A stretch of 64,000 bases of DNA, taken from positions 3,968,001 through 4,032,000 of the forward strand of contig WJXW01000003.1 in NCBI GenBank assembly GCA_015832175.1. The letters are read 5' to 3'. The position numbers and the translations under genes were made by a program. Every line of letters begins with the position of its first letter. Position 1 is the stretch's first letter. This document shows, piece by piece, positions 57,313 to 64,000 of this stretch. Source of the stretch: Paraphaeosphaeria minitans. Its lineage: Eukaryota; Ascomycota; Dothideomycetes; Pleosporales; Didymosphaeriaceae. The notes under the pieces are model-generated. The model was not told the DNA's origin and searched no databases. It saw nothing but the letters and a program-made list of their open reading frames with translations.

Positions 57313-57836
57313 CTTACCTAAAATAGTAACGCTAAGGAATTATCCTAGAACTCTAGAGGTAGGTTGTCCATCGCAGACTATATAGACGTGCTAAGTTTAG
57401 CCAGACTAGTGGGCTAAGTAGGATAGGCTAGGTCCTCCTCTAACTCTAACTCTATTAGCGCAGCACTCTCTACCGCAATAACCTCGCTAGCACACTTTTC
57501 GTTCTGCGCTAATTATTTTAATAACTAATCCTCTTTTGCGTGCGCTACGCATAGGGCTTTAAACGCTACGTCCTATTCTTTTTGCGCCTCTAATATTTGT
57601 GCCTCTAATTTCTTCTTCTTAGCAATTAACTGCGAGAACTTGTTCCTAGTAACAGCTATATTACACTTTAAGCCTTGTTTCTAACACTTACTACACTTCC
57701 CTAAGCTAATATAAACTTTACAAACGTAGGAATATAACTTACAGAAGGAGCACTTTAACACTATAACTACTCTGTAGTTTTTAATAGTAGAGATAAGGCC
57801 GTAATAACGCTTTGTAGAATTATAGTTAGCAGGCAT
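57313..57836 (-). pseudogene. Antisense ORF of copy B with Zn(II)2Cys6-like cysteine pattern
   Basis: On the strand opposite to pol, an ATG at 57,836 opens MPANYNSTKRYYGLISTIK and a frame that can be followed for about 175 codons through some ten stops. All stops are TAG or TAA, the kind RIP creates from CAG, CAA or TGG. Between 57,663 and 57,752 six cysteines occur as C-x2-C-x6-C-x8-C-x2-C-x6-C, the spacing of a fungal binuclear zinc cluster. The basic residues normally found between the second and third Cys are missing. A lysine- and glutamate-rich, probably coiled-coil stretch follows (LIAKKKKLEAQILEAQKE), then an acidic LELEEDLAYP. The frame overlaps the 3' end of pol. Copy C has the same frame. 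It is dead here; its function is unknown. Confidence 0.6.
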
Positions 57837-57850
57837 AATTCTTTAGGACG

Positions 57851-57870
57851 AAGAATAGGAAGGGAGGGGA
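57851..57870 (+). other. Polypurine tract of copy B
   Basis: A purine run ending AGGAAGGGAGGGGA stands three bases before the 3' LTR. This is the expected primer position for plus-strand DNA synthesis of an LTR element. The reverse complement stands beside the LTR of copy C at 59,831. Confidence 0.8.
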
Positions 57871-57873
57871 TAA

Positions 57874-58284
57874 TATTACGTACTAGATAATAACATAGGA
57901 CTTAGGCGCTTATAAAGGTATAATAAAGCAATAATAGGGTTATAAACGTAACAAAGAGACGCTAAGCAACTTAGATTAGGTTACGTAATGTGCTTAGTTA
58001 CTTAGCGGCACTAAGCAGTAGAGCTAGTCACGTAAAGTGCTTAGTTACTTAGTGGCACTAAGCAGTAGAGTAGCCTTAGTATATAGGAACGTAAGGATGG
58101 GCTCTCTATACTTGTGTTTAATCTGTTTATTAATCTATTGTTTAGATTCTAGTAGACTAAATTATTAACTCGTTACACTTCGCAAGATACTATTGTATTA
58201 ATAAGACCTTCCACCTTTTGTAAGTACTCCTGCCTAAGAACCAACCTTAACCCTTTAGGACTAGCTACCCTCTTGGATTTAACA
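57874..58284 (+). repeat. 3' LTR of copy B (411 bp)
   Basis: Same length as the 5' LTR, beginning TATTACG where the 5' LTR has TGTTACG. In the first 75 bp every difference from the 5' LTR that I can see is C-to-T or G-to-A with the 3' LTR the mutated one. Confidence 0.9.
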
Positions 58285-59419
58285 CTACCCTATTACAGCT
58301 TATAACAAACACCTCTAGGATAAATAATAAGTAAAATACTTTCTTTACCTTACGCTAAAGGGTAATAAATACTATAATATACTTATTAATAGAGACTATA
58401 TATAACTATACTAGTACACATGTCTAAACTAAAACTATAAATACTACTACATAGCCAAACATTTAGACAGCTTTGTAAACTGCCCTATATAAGAAGTAAT
58501 AATAGAGCTACTAATTTAACTAGTACATAGGAATAGTGAAGACTGTGGGAGGAAAAATAGAAGAATATTCTTATAGGAAGAAGAAGAAGAAGATAATCTA
58601 TATAAGCTATATACTTAAGAATAATAATAGAAGCGGATACTTAGAAACGCATACTAGGCACTAGAACTTAACTATAACCTATATAAATAGATGTCTTTTT
58701 TAGGCCTAAACTTAGATAAGAAAACGCCTTTATTAAATTAAATACTATAGTAAGTATAGCATTAGTTAAGCTACTAGTATAGCTTAAAGGAATATAGGCT
58801 TAAGCTCTTGTAGACTTAGGAGTAGGAAGGAACTTTATATCTTATTAAACAGCAAGACAAGCAGGACTTATAATATTAGAGAAAAAAGTACCCTATATTA
58901 TCTATATCGCGAATAGATCCCTAATGCCTAAGACACTTTAAATATACTAAGAGGTTACTACTATAATAACAGTCTAAAGATATAGAAAGGAACTTACCTT
59001 AGATATCTTACTAGGATCTAAGTATAAGTTAGTCTTAGAATTACCTTAGTTAATAATATATAACCCGCAGATTAACTAGGGTATAAAGAAAATATTATTT
59101 AAACGCTATAATTGTGTATTATAAGCAAAGCCTATGCATTAACTAAAAATAATAGTAGATAAGGGAGTTATTAATAATATAATACTGTAATAGATAGTTA
59201 AAAAATAGAAGCACACCTTAGTAGACGCTAGTAGGAACTACTAGATTAAGAAGCGCGAAAAGGAGAATAATAGTACACCCCTCACCTTACTAAGAGAGTA
59301 TAGGGAATAGACGCATATATTTATAGAAAAGGAAGGAAAAGTAAACCTACTAGAATATTAACCCTAGGATCTTATAATAGACCTAGAAGAAGGGAAGACG
59401 CCACCCTTTAGACTACTAT
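58285..59419 (+). mobile_element. Gypsy copy A, continuation (gag end/protease to start of RT)
   Basis: This resumes copy A at the target duplication CTACC and matches copy B from about 53,565 to 54,685. It includes the protease-like region (VDLG near 58,813) and stops at GACTACTAT, where copy C is inserted just before the reverse transcriptase. Confidence 0.8.
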
Positions 59420-59830
59420 TATTAAATGCAAGAGGGTAGCTAGTCCTAAAGGGTTAAGGTTAGTTCTCAGGCAGGAGTACTTACAGAAGGTAGAAGGTCT
59501 TATTAATATAATAGTATCTTGCAAAGTGTAATAAGTTAACAATTTAGTCTACTAGAATCTAAACAATAGATTAATAAACAGATTAAACATAAGTATAGAA
59601 AGTCTATCCTTACGTTCCTATATAATAGGGCTGCTCTGTTACTTAGTGTTACTAAGTAACTAAGTATATTACGTAACCTGCTCTACTACTTAGTGCTACT
59701 AAGTAACTAAGCACATTACGTAACCTAATCTAAGTTGCTTAGCGTCTCTTTGTTATATTTATAACCCTATTACTGTTTTATTACACCTTTATAAGCGCCT
59801 AAGTCCTATATTATTATCTAGTACATAACA
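59420..59830 (-). repeat. 3' LTR of copy C (411 bp, reverse orientation)
   Basis: Reverse complement of the copy B LTR with the same 411-bp length. It runs from TATTAAAT (TGTTAAAT in the sister) to GTACATAACA and is directly followed by TTATCCCCTC, the complement of the purine tract. Confidence 0.9.
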
Positions 59831-59867
59831 TTATCCCCTCTCTTTCTATTCTTTGTTTTAAAGAATT

Positions 59868-60400
59868 ATGCCTACTAACTGTAACTTTATAAAGCGTTGT
59901 CACGACCTTATCTTTACTATTAAAAACTATAGAGTAGTTATAGTGTTAAAGTGCTCCTTTTATAAGTTACACTTCTATGTTTATAAAGTCTATATTAGCT
60001 TAAAGAAGTGTAGTAAGTGTTAGAAATAAGGCTTAAAGTGTAATATAGCTATTACTAAGAATAAGTTCTTGTAGTTAATTACTAAGAAGAAGAAGTTAGA
60101 GGCGCAAATATTAAAGGCGTAAAAAAAATAGAATATAGTATTTAAGGCCCTACGCGTAGCGTCCGCAAAAGAGGATTAATTTATAAAACAGTTAGCGTAG
60201 AATAAGAAGTGTGCTAGTAAAGTTATTATAGTAAAGAGTGCTGCTTTAGTAGAGCTAGAGTTAGAGGAGGATCTAGCTTATTCTACTTAGCCTACTAGTC
60301 TAGCTAAACTTAGCACGTTTATATAGTTAGTAATAGACAACCTGCCTCCTAAGTTCTAGGATAATTCTTTAGCATTACTATCTTAGGTAAGTCTATTAAT
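59868..60400 (+). pseudogene. Antisense ORF of copy C, counterpart of 57313-57836
   Basis: The frame opens MPTNCNFIKRCHDLIFTIKN at ATG 59,868. The cysteine cluster spans 59,952-60,041, exactly 90 nt as in copy B. Here the second and third cysteines are Tyr (TGT to TAT), while the first, fourth, fifth and sixth remain. The following lysine-rich helix and LELEED segment are kept. Stops are TAG and TAA only. Confidence 0.6.
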
Positions 60401-61420
60401 AGAATTCTTTAATCTTTTGTTAACAGTTTCCTAGGTAGTTCCTTAGTTCCTAAGTATTTTTGCTGTGTGGGTATCCTTTCTATTTAATAAGGTATATATT
60501 ACTATACTAATTGTATTTTAGAATTCTTTTAACTTTAAATTTATTTTCTTCCTTAGTTCTATAGTAGAAGGTGGTTCTAACTGGTGTATTAGGGTCTACT
60601 AGCTCTAGTAGTAATACGTGGAATATTAGGTGTATCTTTGCATCTGGCAGTTGTTCTAACTTATAGTTTACTAGTAATATTTGCTTAGAAATGTAAAATA
60701 GTCTAACCTTAATATAATCTAGTTTTTTATGTTTTTTCTTCTAAGTTTAAAAGTTCTTTGTAAGTAGATATGCTTTATCCCCTTTCTTTAGCTAAGGTGC
60801 TATTTTTTATTTTCTGTTTTAATATAAAATTAATTACTGCTGAGCTTTCTTAAGATTCTCTTAGAGTTATTAGTGTATTTTCTTTATATTTTCTACTATA
60901 TCTATAGCTTCTTTGGCTTTAATTGTCGTAGGAAATTATTAATTAAAGAGATGTAAGTGTCTTCTGTGGTTTGTATAGAATAGTGTATGTCCTAATACTA
61001 CTAATACTTTGTTATTATAGGCTAACTGTGCTATAAGTAGTAATAAAACCTAGTTATTCTTCTAACTATTGCAGTAGATGCGTAGGTACATTTCTATAGT
61101 TTGGTTTGTACGTTCTATCTATCTGTCTATTTATAGATGGTAAGCTGTTAATAGCTTTTATTTCGTTCTAAGCAGTGCTATAAGCGTTATCTAATAATTT
61201 AACGTAAAGAGCTTGTCTCTGTCGCTAATAATTATTTTTAGGATTCTATAGTGTCTAACTAGTTAGTCTAGGATAAGAAAAGCAAGTTCCTTTGCTATTA
61301 TTCTTTTAAGGCATAGAATGAGCTTAATATACTTAGTTAGTTAGCAGACTACTACTAGTATGCTATTGTATTTAATTTCTATTGTTAAATCCTTAGAGTT
61401 TAGAATTCCTGTAACAAAAT

Positions 61421-61868
61421 CTATAGTAATATCTTCCTATAGTGCTGTTAGTATTTTAATTACTTACATCTCTCTATATTTAAGATATATACCGTGTTTG
61501 TTTCTTTAGTATTCTGCATATTTGCGGATGTTCTATAGTAATATCTTCCTATAGTGCTGTTAGTATTTTAATTACTTACATCTCTCTATATTTAAGATAT
61601 ATACCGTGTTTGTTTCTTTAGTATTCTGCATATTTGCGGATGTTCTATAGTAATATCTTCCTATAGTGCTGTTAGTATTTTAATTACTTACATCTCTCTA
61701 TATTTAAGATATATACCGTGTTTGTTTCTTTAGTATTCTGCATATTTGCGGATGTTCTATAGTAATATCTTCCTATAGTGCTGTTAGTATTTTAATTACT
61801 TACATCTCTCTATATTTAAGATATATACTGTGTTTGTTTCTTTAGCATTTTGCACATTTGCGGATATA
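61421..61868. repeat. 112-bp tandem repeat, four copies, inside copy C integrase region
   Basis: Units start at 61,421, 61,533, 61,645 and 61,757. The first three are practically identical and the fourth differs at a few bases near its end. The sequence corresponds to the single-copy zinc-to-core part of the integrase in copy B (about 56,180-56,300). Confidence 0.93.
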
Positions 61869-64000
61869 AGTTATTATAGCTTTCTTAATTCCTTTAAAAG
61901 TGTAATTCCTTTAGATAAGTTCTATTATTTTTGTGATGCCTAGGTGTCCGTACATAGGGTCATTGTGGTATTATTAGATAATCTTAGTCTGTAGATGTTC
62001 TAGAACTTCTTAGTTAATTACTAAAAGTTAATTTAGTTCTGCTGTTAGCTCTAGAGATCTATTTTTAGCTTTGCAAAGAATTACAGAGAAAGTTTTTGCT
62101 TTTTCTCTTACTAGATTACTTTATTAGCTAAGAGCGTCTACTCTGCCATTTTCTTTTCTAGCTATATAAATAATTTTAAACTTATACTACCTAGTAGTTT
62201 ATAACTATCTTTGTTATTATAGCGTAAGTTCTTTTGTTATTGTGAACCTTAGAAGGTTTTTGTAATCTGTGTAGATTTCTAGTATTAAGTAACTAAGTAT
62301 ATAAATCCTCTAGTGCTTTAAGGCTTTAATAATAGCGTAGAGTTCTTTATTATATACGTTGTATTGTGTTTCGGCGTTATTAAATTTGCATAAGTAATAA
62401 GCAATTAGGTGCTATTTGCTGTTATATTCTTATTTAGCGTAGGCGCCTAGCGCAAGATCGCTAGCGTCTATTTTAAAGTGTAGTAGTTTATTGCTTCTAA
62501 AATAAATAAAGATAGGTTCTATAATACATACTGTCTTAAGGAGTTAGAATAACATTCTACACTTATCTATCTATTTAAAGGGTACGTCCTTCTTTATAAG
62601 ATTTATTAAAGGTATTATAACCTTTACGTAATCTTAGATAAATTGTCAATTAAATCTATAAAATCCTAAGAATTCTTAGATATTCTTAGCTATCTTTAGT
62701 ATTAGCTAGTTCTTAATATATTTAACTTTACTTAGTGCTATCTCAATTCCTTCTATAGTAATAATGTATCCTAGGAATTTAAGTTATTTAACGTTAAACT
62801 TGTATTTCTTAAGTTTAATACAAAAGCATACTTTATCTAGTGCTTCTAGTACTATCTATATATGCTTAGTGTGGTCTAATTTGTTTTTAGAAAAGACGAG
62901 GATATCGTCTATATACGCGATAATAAACATGTCTAGATGTTCGCAAAGTACGTTGTTAATAAGTGCTATAAAAGCTGCTAGTGCATTTGTAAGTCTAAAT
63001 AGCATAACCTTATACTTAAATAGTCTATAGCGTGATTAAAACGCTGTTTTCTATTCTTTACCTTTTTTAATTTATATAAGGTAGTAACTATCTCTTAGAT
63101 CTATTATTATAAATATCTAAGCTTAAAATAGTTAATCTTGTAGCTCTATAATGTTTAGTAGTAGATATTAGTTCTTTACTATTATATTGTTAAGTTATTA
63201 GTAGTTAACGTATAGTCTGTCTAATCCATCCTTTTTCTTAATAAACATAAAAGGGCTTACTGCTAGTAACTTTAATAGTTATATATATCCTTTTTTAAGG
63301 TTTATCTTAATAAAATCACGTTCTTTAAGGAGTTCTTCTCCTGTCTTACTGTATAGTAGTCTAAAGGGTGGCGTTTTCCCTTCTTCTAGGTCTATCGTAA
63401 GATCCTAGGGTTAATGTTCTAGTAGGTTTACTTTTCCTTCCTTTTCTATAAATATGTGTATCTATTTCCTATACTCTCTTAGTAAGGTAAGGGGTGTGCT
63501 ATTGTCCTCCTTCTTACACTTTCTAACCTAGTAGTTCCTGCCAGCGTCTACTAAGGTGTATTTCTGTTTTTTAACTATCTATTGCAGTATTATATTGTTA
63601 ATAACTCCCTTATCTACTATTATTTTTAGTTAATACGTAGGCTTTACTTATAATACATAATTACAGCGTTTAAATAATATTTTCTTTGTACCCTAGTTAA
63701 TCTACAGGTTGTATATTATTAACTAAGGTAATTCTAAGACTAACTTATACTTAGATCCTAGTAAGATATCTAAGGTAAGTTCCTCTCTATGTCCTTAGAC
63801 TATTATTATAGTAGTAACCTCTTAGTATATTTAAGGTGTCTTAGGCATTAGGGATCTATTCGCGATATAGACAATTTAGGGTACTTTTTTCTCTAACATT
63901 ATAAGTTCTACTTATCTTGCTATCTAATAAGATATAAAGTTCCTTTCTACTCCTAAGTCTATAAGAGCTTAAGCCTATATTCTTTTAAGCTATACTAGTA

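Larger units (their letters stand above)
51700..58284 (+). mobile_element. Complete Ty3/gypsy chromovirus, copy B (6,585 bp), inactivated
   Basis: Two 411-bp LTRs, a 5-bp target duplication, a purine tract before the 3' LTR and the full gypsy domain order are present. In order: CCHC knuckle (52,995-53,036, two of three Cys now Tyr), protease (LIDLG near 54,077, where D-S/T-G is expected), reverse transcriptase (about 54,720-55,340, catalytic box YIDN at 55,124-55,135), RNase H (DASD at 55,571), integrase with its zinc motif (about 56,075-56,195) and core Asp at 56,283 and 56,481, and a chromodomain near 57,202-57,285 (YLIK.KGYLHSENT). Stops occur throughout, nearly all TAG or TAA. An antisense frame lies after pol. 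Chromodomains direct such elements to heterochromatin. Confidence 0.88.
47098..64000. other. AT-rich, RIP-like block of nested dead retrotransposons
   Basis: From about 47,098 to the end the sequence becomes strongly AT-rich, TpA is very frequent, and stops TAG/TAA interrupt every protein frame. Differences between repeated copies are overwhelmingly C-to-T and G-to-A. These are the marks of repeat-induced point mutation in filamentous ascomycetes. No intact gene is present. The content is described in the mobile-element entries. Confidence 0.9.
59420..64000 (-). mobile_element. Gypsy chromovirus copy C, reverse orientation, runs off the window
   Basis: The element enters with its 3' LTR (59,420-59,830) and purine tract, then shows in reverse the antisense ORF, chromodomain, integrase, RNase H, reverse transcriptase and protease regions, ending in the window at about the protease. 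The catalytic YIDD of the reverse transcriptase is kept (62,904-62,915 read on the minus strand), unlike copy B. Compared with copy B it holds an extra 336 bp from a 112-bp tandem repeat (61,421-61,868). Its 5' LTR must lie beyond 64,000. Stops interrupt all frames. Confidence 0.85.

Noticed and set aside
1..64000. tRNA, rRNA and CRISPR arrays
   Set aside because: I scanned by eye for tRNA B-box sequence (GGTTCGANTCC) and for regular repeat-spacer arrays and found no convincing case; the one GGTTCGAA hit near 27,014 lies in the CRZ1 coding region.

Overview
The window is nuclear DNA of a filamentous ascomycete (Pezizomycotina; Dothideomycetes is a guess from overall gene feel, not proven). 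The reasons are short introns of about 47-102 nt with GT..AG ends and CTAAC/CTGAC-type branch sites, a full ambient-pH regulator palA, a Crz1-type zinc-finger factor, and a sharp change at about 47.1 kb into AT-rich DNA full of TAG/TAA stops that looks like repeat-induced point mutation (RIP).

Bases 1-47,097 are ordinary gene-bearing DNA with about 17 protein genes that I can support. In order they are: a PNGase A-like secretory amidase (-), a small conserved protein (-), a mitochondrial FAM210/DUF1279 protein (+), a GMC oxidoreductase (+) lying between two stretches of a strongly decayed short repeat, a PRELI/Ups2-like mitochondrial lipid-transfer protein (-), a DJ-1/PfpI-like gene (-), the copper chaperone Atx1 (-), palA/RIM20 (+) followed directly by CRZ1 (+), a dehydrogenase fragment, an F-box gene (-), a secreted DUF4360 protein (+), a PHO84-type phosphate symporter (+) with a CACGTGGG site upstream, a secreted RNase-T1-like protein without recognisable catalytic residues (-), a secreted protein with CGE and PC...C motifs (+), a second F-box gene (-), a phenolic acid decarboxylase (-), and a conserved protein of unknown role (-). 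Several fit a plant-associated or saprotrophic life: GMC oxidase, phenolic acid decarboxylase and small secreted proteins. palA, CRZ1 and PHO84 are all linked to growth at alkaline pH in other fungi.

Bases 47,098-64,000 are a nest of dead LTR retrotransposons. A Ty1/copia remnant (to 49,797) is broken by a Ty3/gypsy chromovirus (copy A, LTR 49,798-50,253). Copy A is itself split by a complete 6,585-bp sister element (copy B, 51,700-58,284, two 411-bp LTRs, 5-bp target duplication CTACC). Copy A resumes at 58,285 and is then cut by a third element in the opposite orientation (copy C, 59,420 to beyond the window end). Copies B and C both carry, between pol and the 3' LTR and on the strand opposite to pol, a decayed reading frame with six cysteines spaced exactly like a Zn(II)2Cys6 cluster, followed by a likely coiled coil. 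This antisense element-borne gene is the most unusual thing I see.

Coordinates of multi-exon genes were set by hand from splice signals and protein continuity. No database search was possible, so family names rest on recognised motifs.
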